From positions 502,732 to 566,731 of the forward strand of contig JAIBAY010000001.1 of assembly GCA_019694975.1 (NCBI GenBank): a stretch of DNA of 64,000 nt, written 5' to 3'. This DNA is from Chitinophagales bacterium. GTDB lineage: Bacteria > Bacteroidota > Bacteroidia > Chitinophagales > UBA10324. The notes below the pieces were generated by a model, which saw only the letters and a list, made by a program, of their open reading frames with translations, had not been told where the DNA came from and ran no database searches. Every line of letters starts with the position of its first letter. The first letter of the stretch is position 1. This document shows, in pieces, positions 25,785 through 33,738 of the stretch. Made by a program: the position numbers and the translations under genes.

Positions 25785-26840
25785 TTGCCTTCTTTTTCTT
25801 TAGTAGTCTATTTAATCAGGAAGAGCAGTGCGCTGCTCTTCCTGATATTCCTTTTGTCATCATGTCAAAAAGATCTTGCCGAACCGCAAACGATTGACCC
25901 ACTGAACAATCCTATTCGTCCGGCTCATTTTCCCCCTGCATGCTATAATTACGAAAACAATGCTTACTCCAAAAAGGGCTTCGAGTTAGGGCGTAAACTT
26001 TTTTTTGATCCTATACTTTCAGTAGATAATAGTATTTCATGTGGAAGTTGCCACCATCAAAAAGATGCATTTGCTGATGGAGGTCGGAAGCTAAGTATTG
26101 GCGTCTTTGGGCAAACTGCAGATAGGAACAGCCTGGCTATTATCAATATGGCATGGAATACTTCTTTTATGTGGGATGGAGGAATAAATCATTTAGAAGT
26201 TCAGCCATTTTCACCAATTATCAACCCTAAAGAAATGGGTGAAGATTTAAACAACGTAATTACTAAACTTCGCAGCCATTCTGAATATCCAGCCCTTTTT
26301 CAAAATGTATTTACGGAAACGCCCCTAGATGATCAACAATTGTTTTTTGCATTAGCTCAATACATGGGTAATCTTGTCTCTGCTAACAGTCGCTATGATA
26401 AATATATAAAGGGTGAGATTTCATTTTCACAAGATGAAATCATTGGGTTGAATGTTTTTCGAGCGAACTGTGCTGGATGCCATGAAGAACCATTATTTAC
26501 CGATTACTCATTTCAAAATAATGGGTTAGATACTTTGTTTCTGGATAAAGGAAGATATCGAATTACTCAGGATAGCAATGACTTGGGTAAATTTAAGACA
26601 CCGACACTTCGAAACATAATGCTTACAGCACCTTATATGCATGATGGAAGATTTGAAAATATTCAAGATGTAATTAATCACTATTCCGCTGGAATAAAAT
26701 ATTCCAATACATTATCTTCTTTATTACAAAATCATGTTGGGGGTATTCAAATGAGCAATTCAGAGAAACAGGCCTTAATTGATTTCTTGCACACTTTAAC
26801 TGATTATGAATTTATAAGTAATGCAGATTTATCAGAATAG
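25785..26840 (+). CDS. MbnH-like di-heme cytochrome-c peroxidase, lipoprotein
   Basis: This protein has two c-type heme sites, CGSCH (Cys86, Cys89, His90) and CAGCH (Cys229, Cys232, His233), in the bacterial cytochrome-c peroxidase/MauG fold; a DGRF and a QMSNSEKQALIDFLHTL end are family-typical. A lipobox (LIFLLSSC) sits about 20 residues in. I chose TTG at 25785 as start because it gives a proper leader one base after the MbnP stop; the upstream ATG at 25701 would overlap MbnP by 83 bases and add a non-leader peptide. It probably modifies MbnP in the periplasm. Confidence 0.88.
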   Translation: MPSFSLVVYLIRKSSALLFLIFLLSSCQKDLAEPQTIDPLNNPIRPAHFPPACYNYENNAYSKKGFELGRKLFFDPILSVDNSISCGSCHHQKDAFADGGRKLSIGVFGQTADRNSLAIINMAWNTSFMWDGGINHLEVQPFSPIINPKEMGEDLNNVITKLRSHSEYPALFQNVFTETPLDDQQLFFALAQYMGNLVSANSRYDKYIKGEISFSQDEIIGLNVFRANCAGCHEEPLFTDYSFQNNGLDTLFLDKGRYRITQDSNDLGKFKTPTLRNIMLTAPYMHDGRFENIQDVINHYSAGIKYSNTLSSLLQNHVGGIQMSNSEKQALIDFLHTLTDYEFISNADLSE

Positions 26841-27375
26841 TATATTACGATAGCAAAATAACCTTTTTGTTAGGTGCGTAACTAAAAAATTGACTTGATG
26901 ATGCTAACAAGGTAAACACTACTGCCAACAGCACCTACAAGAAATTGGCATTCCAGTGGTTAAATGAAGCTTTGTGCCTCTATTCAAATTCAGTGCAAGT
27001 TGAAAGTTTTGTGCTCCGAAATCGCCAACTTCTTGTAGCTGTAAACCGTTGTAAGGCATTAACGATGCCGCCCTTAAAAGTCCTGTTGCTTTGATCCAAT
27101 CTCTTTTGCTCTTGCTCATTTTGCTATTTTTTTGCCATTTTATTTACGTATATAAAATTAATCCGATTAAAATTTTTGAGGGGGCAAGTGCCGATTTCTC
27201 AGTTGAATGTGTTGGATAGAACTGCAGCCAATGGTTTGCCTCTACCTGTAAGATAGATTTTCAGCATCAAACTTCATTCGGAGAGTTGAACTTTCAGTTT
27301 TCGCAAATGCGTCTGCGAACTATGTATCCCACCTTTAGGGTAAGTGCCGCTATGTTGTGTTTTTATTCTTTGGTT
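26841..27375. repeat. Islet intergenic region with a third boundary-like repeat
   Basis: No gene was convincing in 535 bases; a 66-codon minus-strand frame at 26919-27119 has no recognised family. At 27182-27222 there is a gapped relative of repeats A and B (GTGCCGATTT, then AATG, GTTG, AGAAC). It lies about 150 bases downstream, on the minus strand, of the membrane-protein gene that stops at 27376. GTTAGGTGCG occurs at about 26870. Confidence 0.45.
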
Positions 27376-28050
27376 TCAATTGCCCTTTGTGAGCTGTCTG
27401 ATTGCTACCAAGTGTCCAAATAAAACTGTCGGGACAACAATTGCAGGTAATAGATTGAATGGAAAATATAAAATAGCAACGTTCGGCTGGTCAAATGCTA
27501 ACATCTGGAATGGTGATGGAAATGCAAATATCGCCGTAATAACCACGTTTAGCAGAAGCAACAGGCAAATGATATTCCATAGCAACAAGAGCTTTTTGTT
27601 TTGGCCGGTTGTCCGAAAAACCAAATAGCCAACAATAGGCGCAGTAATACCGGAAAACAAGTCAAAGTTTGTCCCCTCAAATGTCATAAACACAGATACA
27701 AGGCCTTGATGAAAAAGCGAAGCCAAAACAAATTCTACCGGTATGCGAATGCTGTGGAAATATGTCAGCGTTTGTAAGTTAATATTGTCTATAAACCTTC
27801 TGCCTTTTGATGTCATAAAAGTGCATGCAATAGACGCCAAAGCCGGGAAAATTCCAAACAACATCAGTCTTGGCGGCATGGCTTGTGTGTCCTGGTAAAT
27901 TCTACTAAGCGCAATCACAGATTGTATAATTGTCCACCCGATTGCCACAAGCAAGAAAGCTTTTGATCCGGATGCAATGTAGAACCAAATAATTGTCCCG
28001 ATTACTGTTAATCCGAATGAAAGGGAGATGTATACCTGCACATTTTCCAT
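27376..28050 (-). CDS. Polytopic membrane protein, unknown
   Basis: This 224-residue protein has about seven hydrophobic helices, starting VYISLSFGLTVIGTIIWFYI and ending LPAIVVPTVLFGHLVAIRQL. The N-terminus MENVQ is outside the first helix. Charged loops are short, with KGRRFIDN and TGQNKK on what is probably the cytoplasmic side. I recognise no transporter motif. It is a lone AT-rich gene of the islet with a repeat relative downstream. Confidence 0.75.
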   Translation of the reverse strand: MENVQVYISLSFGLTVIGTIIWFYIASGSKAFLLVAIGWTIIQSVIALSRIYQDTQAMPPRLMLFGIFPALASIACTFMTSKGRRFIDNINLQTLTYFHSIRIPVEFVLASLFHQGLVSVFMTFEGTNFDLFSGITAPIVGYLVFRTTGQNKKLLLLWNIICLLLLLNVVITAIFAFPSPFQMLAFDQPNVAILYFPFNLLPAIVVPTVLFGHLVAIRQLTKGN

Positions 28051-28101
28051 TATTGTTTAGATGTCATTTTAAAATGCCAAATCATAAGCCGGAGCCTTTC
28101 G

Positions 28102-28509
28102 ATGGCAGTTATTGTGAAGCGCTACACAGTCGGCAACTCCAGACCGCTACAACTCTTTGCAGAACTCAAATGGAAGGAAGACTTGTGCCCGTCAATTCCA
28201 TCACCAAAGCCCTTCAATTTTTATCAAGCCTTTTTCGATAGCATAGTCTGCAACGCAGGTATAAAGTTAATCTCCAGCCCGGAATACCAACCCGAGCTTC
28301 AACAGGTCTTTGACGAATATAAACTACCTTTTGTTCAATCCTGTCTGTTGCAATCAATTCAGTTCAATGATTATCCTGCAGCAAGCACTGTGGGATATAT
28401 ATTTCCTGTTCACAGGTCTATTCATTTATACAAGTGCAACAAAAATATAGCAACACAGATTGCCGCTCAATTCTCCCAGCATATGAGGCTCTCATACTAC
28501 TTGCGCTAG
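28102..28509 (+). CDS. Hypothetical protein, weak support
   Basis: This 135-codon frame starts 51 bases from the divergent membrane-protein gene. Composition is protein-like, with a helix-rich middle (SPEYQPELQQVFDEYKLPFV), and a Cys-containing end. No family was recognised. The opening codons overlap a stretch that could be intergenic repeat (a GCGCTACACAGTCGGCAAC segment), so the true start may be later or the gene may be a 5'-truncated fragment. Confidence 0.4.
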   Translation: MAVIVKRYTVGNSRPLQLFAELKWKEDLCPSIPSPKPFNFYQAFFDSIVCNAGIKLISSPEYQPELQQVFDEYKLPFVQSCLLQSIQFNDYPAASTVGYIFPVHRSIHLYKCNKNIATQIAAQFSQHMRLSYYLR

Positions 28510-28600
28510 TTGCGGGTTAGAGAGGCAGAAAGCAGACGTGTTAGAATACAAGACAGCAGCAGCCACCAGGGCCACACGATGATTAAAAAAAAAAGATGAT

Positions 28601-29407
28601 TCAAAAAAACACCTTCTCTCCAATTATTTTTATACCGTTTCCGATTTCAATCTTTTTCCCAATTTCTGTTGCCGGAATGTAACAATTAACCGTCAGGTAA
28701 TAGTGATGGCCGTATTCATCAAGAGTTGACCATTGAGGAAGAGTATAAGCACGTCGTCTTGAAAATATTTTTGGGAAGCCATGTAACACTTCGCCGGTTT
28801 CCGGATTACGTGTCGGGACAACACACCTTGCACGGGGGCTCATGCCAATCATCGTAACATCGCCAACTTTAAATTCGATTCCCTTTCCTTCTCCGGAGAA
28901 TAAATGATCTTCCCAAAAAGCAGGCACATCCTCGATTTCTATCGTTGCCCTGAAGCGCTTCCTGGTTTCCGATAAATCCATATTATCAAACCATGATGAA
29001 ACTTCTTTTAAACTTGAACTGGAAAGTACTGTAACACCGCTTATATCAGGGATGTCCATAAAACGACCCTGTTTATTCTGTAGAAATAAAGTCTTTACAC
29101 CAAAATAGTCTGACAAGAAGGATTGTATAGCTAATTTTTCTTTTTGCAGGTGGAAATCTCTCCAACTTTTTTCAGATATAGAACGAAACGAAATAATTTC
29201 CTTTTCAAAATCAACCATAGATCGTAATGCATGAACCAGGTGATTTGATTTTCCAATAATAAAATTTCCTGCATCATCGCTCATTGCATATTCTCTGTCA
29301 TGCAAAAGACAGCCGCCATCAGAAATGACTGCATTTTGCAGTTCCATCCCATCCAGCGATTTAACCGGATAGATTGTTATTCTACTCAAATAAGGTTCAA
29401 TCTTCAT
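28601..29407 (-). CDS. MOSC-domain protein
   Basis: This 268-residue protein has a MOSC N-terminal beta-barrel (ITIYPVKSLDGMEL, DREYAMSDD) and a MOSC domain with ARCVVPTRNPETGE, whose Cys is the proposed molybdenum-cofactor ligand, and a closing AKIxIGN-like strand. Relatives (YcbX, mARC) reduce N-hydroxylated compounds or carry sulfur on the cofactor. A redox partner is not encoded nearby. It appears intact. The downstream side carries GGGTTAGAGAGG at about 28512. Confidence 0.88.
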   Translation of the reverse strand: MKIEPYLSRITIYPVKSLDGMELQNAVISDGGCLLHDREYAMSDDAGNFIIGKSNHLVHALRSMVDFEKEIISFRSISEKSWRDFHLQKEKLAIQSFLSDYFGVKTLFLQNKQGRFMDIPDISGVTVLSSSSLKEVSSWFDNMDLSETRKRFRATIEIEDVPAFWEDHLFSGEGKGIEFKVGDVTMIGMSPRARCVVPTRNPETGEVLHGFPKIFSRRRAYTLPQWSTLDEYGHHYYLTVNCYIPATEIGKKIEIGNGIKIIGEKVFF

Positions 29408-29496
29408 CCGTGGTTAAAAAGTAATTTAAGCTTGAAGCACAACTAATCTATGTCCTGCCAAATCAGAACAAACTTTGGCAAAGTTTTCCGCCGTTA

Positions 29497-29533
29497 TTGG
29501 TCTTAGCGGGGGCTTGAGCGAGGCACCGACCAA
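29497..29533. repeat. 37-nt hairpin repeat centred on GGCTTGAG (copy 2)
   Basis: Arms TTGGTC (29497-29502) and GACCAA (29528-29533) pair perfectly. It matches the copy at 32198-32234 at 29 of 37 positions, with GGCTTGAG at the same offset. A TTTGGCAAAGTTTTCCG segment just before it (29473-29489) resembles the start of repeats A and B. It lies between the VOC and MOSC genes. Confidence 0.65.
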
Positions 29534-29652
29534 CAAACTGTGTCGCTTCAAATAAAGCAACTATGGCTGAAAAAGCCGGATGCTGACGCAAGGTACTGTC
29601 TTCCCCTGCTCCAGGCTATTCATAGACTTGCGCCGGTTGTGTTGTTCGTCTT

Positions 29653-30105
29653 TTATTTCAAATACTCTTCAATGAAAATTTTTTTCTGCTTCATCATTAT
29701 TTCCCAAGAATCAGGTTTACTCATTAATTCACGCAAGTTTTTCGGAATGATTTGCCAGCGAAGTCCGTATTTGTCAATGCACCATCCGCATTGCGATTCA
29801 GTTCCTTCTTGTGTAAAGTAGTCCCAAAAGTGGTCGATTTCCTTTTGGTCATCGCAGTTAATCATAAATGAAATGGCATCATTTAGCGGGTGATGTTCAC
29901 TTTCGGTGCTCATCAGCGAATATTTCTGTCCGAATATTTCCACTTCGCACATTTCTGTATTGCCGCTTGGTGTTTGTCCAAGCGGAATAATGTGTCCTGA
30001 TTGAATTTTATTGTCAAATACTTTTTTGTAATACGCAATGACATTTGAAAGTTGTCCTCTGTCTGCGGTCAACCAAATGCAAGGCACAATTTTGTTGTTG
30101 CTCAT
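29653..30105 (-). CDS. VOC-superfamily PhnB-like protein
   Basis: This 150-residue protein resembles the PhnB/3-demethylubiquinone methyltransferase-like group of VOC proteins: VPCIWLTADRGQLSNVIAYY, the pair NDAISFMINCDDQKEIDHFW, and the ending segment CGWCIDKYGLRWQIIPKN (metal-ligand strand), all normal for the group. Function is unassigned in most of these proteins; some act on toxic or halogenated small molecules. The C-terminal helix is rich in Lys. It is an AT-rich islet gene. Confidence 0.88.
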   Translation of the reverse strand: MSNNKIVPCIWLTADRGQLSNVIAYYKKVFDNKIQSGHIIPLGQTPSGNTEMCEVEIFGQKYSLMSTESEHHPLNDAISFMINCDDQKEIDHFWDYFTQEGTESQCGWCIDKYGLRWQIIPKNLRELMSKPDSWEIMMKQKKIFIEEYLK

Positions 30106-30421
30106 TTTTTTAGTTTTTCAGTTGTCTGTTTGCCGCGCTGTTTGTTACAACAACCGCCAACGAAGAAAAGATTACAGATTAAACAAGTACAAAAAAAAGG
30201 GATCAGAAGCACGACAGTTCGTTTACCTACATGGTTTATTAGTAGCTCAACTGTTTGATTACCGAACAACGCCCTTCCTTTTTCTTTTCTTTAATCATAC
30301 AATTATCAGCCGTTTTGCTGTTGAGAAAATGATTATCCCCTTTAAGTCCGCATTAAAGATTGTTAGATGTATTATTATACACATTAATTGTTCGCTGAAT
30401 CTATTAGCGGGCTGATTTTTT
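30106..30421. other. Gap, nothing firm recognised
   Basis: These 316 bases are AT-rich and include CAACAACCGCCAACG near 30153, which recalls islet boundary sequence, but no full repeat and no gene were supported. Confidence 0.35.
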
Positions 30422-30943
30422 CTATTTCATAACTGAGGGGTTTGCAGTAAAAAATTCATTGGGTATATTACCTTCAGCTTCCACTATTCTGCTTGTGGTT
30501 TCATCTACAATCCATGCACCATAATTAATACCGGTACAGGCATCAAGGGTATATCTATGGCCTTTTTCGGCCTGGAAGGTCAGGCAGATTATCTTATAGG
30601 TTAATGTAGTTCCATTCATGACAACACCCGCCATCATGTCAACCTGTAAACAGATATCCGTTTTACCCGGGAGCACAGCAACACATTTATTATTTTTGAT
30701 TGTTATTATTCGAACCTTGGTTTTTAACGAGTCCTGAATATAGGTTTTAAAATGGCCGCCAAATTTTATTGAATTCATTCCTTCTGGACAATAATCAATT
30801 CCCTTACATATTATCGCAACTTCAGCAGGCGATTTTTTTTCTCCTTCGTATAATTTGGTTGCTTTTATCTCAGCTTGATTGTTTTGGCAATAAATATTGT
30901 TACACAAAAAGCAGAAAACAATGCAGGGAAAAAAATTTTTCAT
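30422..30943 (-). CDS. Secreted protein, unknown
   Basis: This 173-residue protein has a signal peptide (MKNFFPCIVFCFLCNNIYCQ). The mature part is beta-rich with four Cys (IICKGIDYCPEG, KNNKCVAVLPGKTDICLQVD) and a C-terminal DACTGINYGAWIVDE segment. No family was recognised. It lies 24 bp downstream of the next secreted gene on the same strand, so the pair is likely an operon. Confidence 0.7.
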   Translation of the reverse strand: MKNFFPCIVFCFLCNNIYCQNNQAEIKATKLYEGEKKSPAEVAIICKGIDYCPEGMNSIKFGGHFKTYIQDSLKTKVRIITIKNNKCVAVLPGKTDICLQVDMMAGVVMNGTTLTYKIICLTFQAEKGHRYTLDACTGINYGAWIVDETTSRIVEAEGNIPNEFFTANPSVMK

Positions 30944-30967
30944 AAATGTTATTTTAATTTCATTAAA

Positions 30968-31888
30968 CTATTTAATTGATGCAGGGTATTCAATTAATTG
31001 TCTATTCATAAATACAAAATCATAAGTATTAAACTTAATGATAACTTTTTCATCCGGCTTGGCTTCATTGACTGAATTTATAATCATGAACCTACCCTGA
31101 TCTACTGAATATTTGCTGTGTCCTTCTGCAATTAACTTCTGATCAGGATATCCTAAAAACTTTTGCATAAAATCATACAGATCATCAATTGACATTCCAA
31201 CGGCTATTTTGCTTGTCCGACTATCAACAATTGAAAGACTATCCAATGTATTATTTGCCTGCAATGCATATTTCCCGTTTGGATTATCGGCAATATATTT
31301 TTTAAGAATGGTAGTCCTGAAATCTCCATAAGCCAAGGGCGAACAGAGTGCAAGAGGAAAGGGCCAAAACACGAAGGAAATATCTGCTATGGTCTTATTC
31401 TTATCGCTAAAACTGAAATTTACCCCGATCAGGTCACTATAATATAAGATAGTATCTTTAAAATTTAAAGATGGTAAATTGGCTTCTGCAAAAGATTCAT
31501 CAATGTTGATTCCATTTATTTTAAGAGTGCCGGTAAATGTTTTTTTAGGACCTTTTGCTGGCTTTTGATAAAAGATAAATAATTCCAGGCGCTCAGGAAT
31601 AGAATAACCATTAGAATGCGATGCAGGATATCTTGCCACCCGAATTCCTTCATCCGTATATGTGAAACCGATGTGTCGGGAGTTATTTTTCGTATTGCTA
31701 TAAAAGAAGCCATCCCAGTATTCTCCGGGAGAATTAATGCGATCTTGAATTTCATTTAATTTTGGATCAACACTTAACTCAACGCCATTTATTAAACAAT
31801 GTCCGTTGGACAATTCAATATTTATTTGAGAAAATAATAAAAACGGAATCAAGAGAAATAAAAATCCAAAAAGAAATATTTTTTTCAT
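30968..31888 (-). CDS. Secreted protein, unknown
   Basis: This 306-residue protein starts at ATG 31888 (MKKIFLFGFLFLLIPFLLFSQ, signal peptide); an ATG two codons earlier is also possible. The mature part is beta-rich, with GKYALQANNTLDSLSIVDS and a conserved-looking VGMSIDDLYDFMQKFLGYP segment, typical of small periplasmic domains that measure lipid or peptide ligands, but I cannot assign it. It may be co-transcribed with the 173-residue gene downstream. Confidence 0.7.
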   Translation of the reverse strand: MKKIFLFGFLFLLIPFLLFSQINIELSNGHCLINGVELSVDPKLNEIQDRINSPGEYWDGFFYSNTKNNSRHIGFTYTDEGIRVARYPASHSNGYSIPERLELFIFYQKPAKGPKKTFTGTLKINGINIDESFAEANLPSLNFKDTILYYSDLIGVNFSFSDKNKTIADISFVFWPFPLALCSPLAYGDFRTTILKKYIADNPNGKYALQANNTLDSLSIVDSRTSKIAVGMSIDDLYDFMQKFLGYPDQKLIAEGHSKYSVDQGRFMIINSVNEAKPDEKVIIKFNTYDFVFMNRQLIEYPASIK

Positions 31889-32484
31889 TTGCATATAGTT
31901 TTTGTTTTTTTCATTCTGGTATTATCACTACAGTTCATTCGGAGCGTTAAAATGGCTGATAGCACCTGTATAATCGCACCCCCATCCTCCCAACCTCTTG
32001 CTTTTCCACACTACCGCTACCCGGATATGCGAAGTAACAGACAACCGGAAGTTTCACTTTTTGTCATAACAGTTTGTAACCGGCCATTTGCGCCTCGCAG
32101 ATCTTCTTCCTCAAGATATACATAAATAACAATTACATGCTATTTTTTTATCATGAATGTGCTGCCGTTTCTGCTAATTGCCATACAATGGATGACGTTG
32201 GTCTAAGCAATGGCTTGAGAGAGGAATAGACCAAGAATGCACCAATCAACTGTTCCCGGTAACCGGGAAGCCTCATGCAAAGCAGCAGCAACCCACCGAT
32301 CGGCAGCCAAGGCAAAGGAATGCAACCCAATTCCGCCACCGCAACCCTTCCCCAACCCGAAAAAAGGCGGGGTGTCACTTAAAATTGAACTTATTCTTCC
32401 CCGTTCAGATTTTTTTTCGAAATTTGCGCCCTTAACTTTTACAAAACCAATTAATAGTTAGTCAGTTATAAATCAAATTACTCC
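31889..32484. repeat. Right end of the accessory islet, with hairpins
   Basis: No gene was supported. At 32198-32234 is the best 37-nt hairpin (arms TTGGTCTA/TAGACCAA, 8 of 8 paired, GGCTTGAG inside). At 32253-32269 is a second hairpin, TTCCCGGT-A-ACCGGGAA. The segment after 32400 (a T-run, then CGAAATTTGCGCCC) is probably the hup promoter region and is shared chromosome rather than islet. Confidence 0.6.
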
Positions 32485-32778
32485 ATGAGAAAAGCGGATT
32501 TGATAACAAAGATTTCAGATAAAACCGGTATCGCCAAAGTTGATGTATTGGTAACACTGGAGTCTTTTTTCAAGGAAATAAAAGAATCGCTGAAGCAGGG
32601 CGAAAATATCTATGTGCGTGGCTTCGGAAGCTTTATTGTCAAGAAACGCAGGCAGAAAATAGGGCGCAACATCAAGAAAAACGAAGCCATTATCATCCCG
32701 GAACATTTTATTCCCGCCTTCAAGCCTGCAAAAACCTTCATGGATAAGGTGAAAAGTGCTGTTCCTGCGAAAAAATAG
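32485..32778 (+). CDS. HU-family DNA-binding protein
   Basis: This 97-residue HU protein carries MRKADLITKISDKTGIAK at the start, VRGFGSFIVKKR (the turn before the DNA-binding arm), and the arm KIGRNIKKNEAIIIPEHFIPA, with Pro at its tip. HU bends and compacts DNA as a dimer. It stands directly before a TPR gene and rng, a conserved Bacteroidota order. Confidence 0.95.
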   Translation: MRKADLITKISDKTGIAKVDVLVTLESFFKEIKESLKQGENIYVRGFGSFIVKKRRQKIGRNIKKNEAIIIPEHFIPAFKPAKTFMDKVKSAVPAKK

Positions 32779-32784
32779 GATGTT

Positions 32785-33636
32785 TTGAGAATTCAACAAA
32801 TTATTCTGCTGTTAACAGGTGCCGCTCTGGTAGCGGTGCTCTACGTTTTTGGCATTACCAAAGCGCCAAAGAAACCGGAAGCAGCGATGCCGGGCGCCAT
32901 GGAAGCTATGGCCAGTTCCGGCAGTTCTACCATTGATTTCCAGTCTATCCTCGATAAAGCCATGACCACCTTGCCGGAAAAGCTGCGTGATTCCGTAGCC
33001 ATGGCCGCCCTGAGCCTGGAAAAAGTGCGCGGTGAGACAGAAAAGGTAAAAGCGCTGCAAAGTCTGGGCGACGACTGGACCAAAACCGGGAACATCATTG
33101 TTGCCGGCAGATACTATGCAGACGCTGCTGCCATTAATAACGATATCAAACTCTGGGAAGCGGCTGCCGACCGGTTTTTCATGGGTTTCCCCACGGCAGC
33201 AGATTCACTTGTGAGGATGTATGCCGTGCAGGAAGCCATCCGGTGCTACGACCAGTTACGCAAGCTGGATTCTTCCAACATGACCTATCCCGTACGCGAG
33301 GCCATCTGTTATGTTGACGGACAGGGTCAGATTATGCAAGGGGTAACTTTGCTGAAAGCCGTTGAGAAGAAGGATCCCGACAACAAAGACATGAACCTTA
33401 TATTGGGCCGGCTATCCGTTGTTTCCGGTCAATACGATAAGGCCGTTGCCCGCCTGGAGCACCTTGTTAAGACCGATCCGGGTAATGCCGAAGCCTATTT
33501 TCACCTGGCAGAGGCTTATCGCGCCCTGGGCAGAAAGGAAGATGCCATTAAAGCACTGGAAACGTGCAAGTCGCTGGTAAAAGATGACGACTTTCGCGCT
33601 CAGATAGATTCATATATTAACCAAATAAAAAATTAA
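32785..33636 (+). CDS. TPR-repeat membrane-anchored protein
   Basis: This 283-residue protein has an N-terminal TM anchor (IILLLTGAALVAVLYVFG) followed by a linker and TPR units, the clearest being VARLEHLVKTDPGNAEAYFH and LAEAYRALGRKEDAIKALET. The only start I can place 6 bp after hup is TTG at 32785; the ATG at 32780 is out of frame. The family's location between hup and rng is widespread in the phylum, but its role is unknown. Confidence 0.82.
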   Translation: MRIQQIILLLTGAALVAVLYVFGITKAPKKPEAAMPGAMEAMASSGSSTIDFQSILDKAMTTLPEKLRDSVAMAALSLEKVRGETEKVKALQSLGDDWTKTGNIIVAGRYYADAAAINNDIKLWEAAADRFFMGFPTAADSLVRMYAVQEAIRCYDQLRKLDSSNMTYPVREAICYVDGQGQIMQGVTLLKAVEKKDPDNKDMNLILGRLSVVSGQYDKAVARLEHLVKTDPGNAEAYFHLAEAYRALGRKEDAIKALETCKSLVKDDDFRAQIDSYINQIKN

Positions 33637-33642
33637 TAAACA

Positions 33643-33738
33643 ATGCCATCAGGTAAGAAAAGAAAAAGACATAAAATGGCTACCCACAAGCGGAAAAAAC
33701 GCTTGCGCAAAAACCGTCATAAGAAGAAGTCACGATAG
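33643..33738 (+). CDS. 31-residue extremely basic conserved-type protein
   Basis: A 31-codon ORF lies 6 bp after the TPR gene: it opens MPSGKKRKRHK, then MATHKRKKRLRKNRHKKK and SR. About 60 percent of residues are Lys, Arg or His. The start ATG at 33643 follows a short AT-rich spacer, and the stop is TAG at 33736-33738. Similar short basic ORFs recur before rng in Bacteroidota and are often missed by gene callers. The composition suggests an RNA- or ribosome-bound peptide; equating it with a named ribosomal protein (for example bL38) would need a direct comparison. Confidence 0.75.
   Translation: MPSGKKRKRHKMATHKRKKRLRKNRHKKKSR

Noticed and set aside
26919-27119. 66-codon minus-strand ORF
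   Set aside because: There is no family match, and it lies in an islet gap with a repeat copy. It is too weak to list as a gene.
32380-32430. Bacteroidota-type promoter for hup (-7 GAAATTTG)
   Set aside because: The -7-like box is near the TAnnTTTG consensus, but a -33 TTG at the right distance was not found. It was left as a remark only.
17808-32484. A full integron (integrase, attI, attC array)
   Set aside because: No tyrosine recombinase is visible in the window, and the repeats do not fit the standard attC core well, so I call them cassette-boundary-like only.
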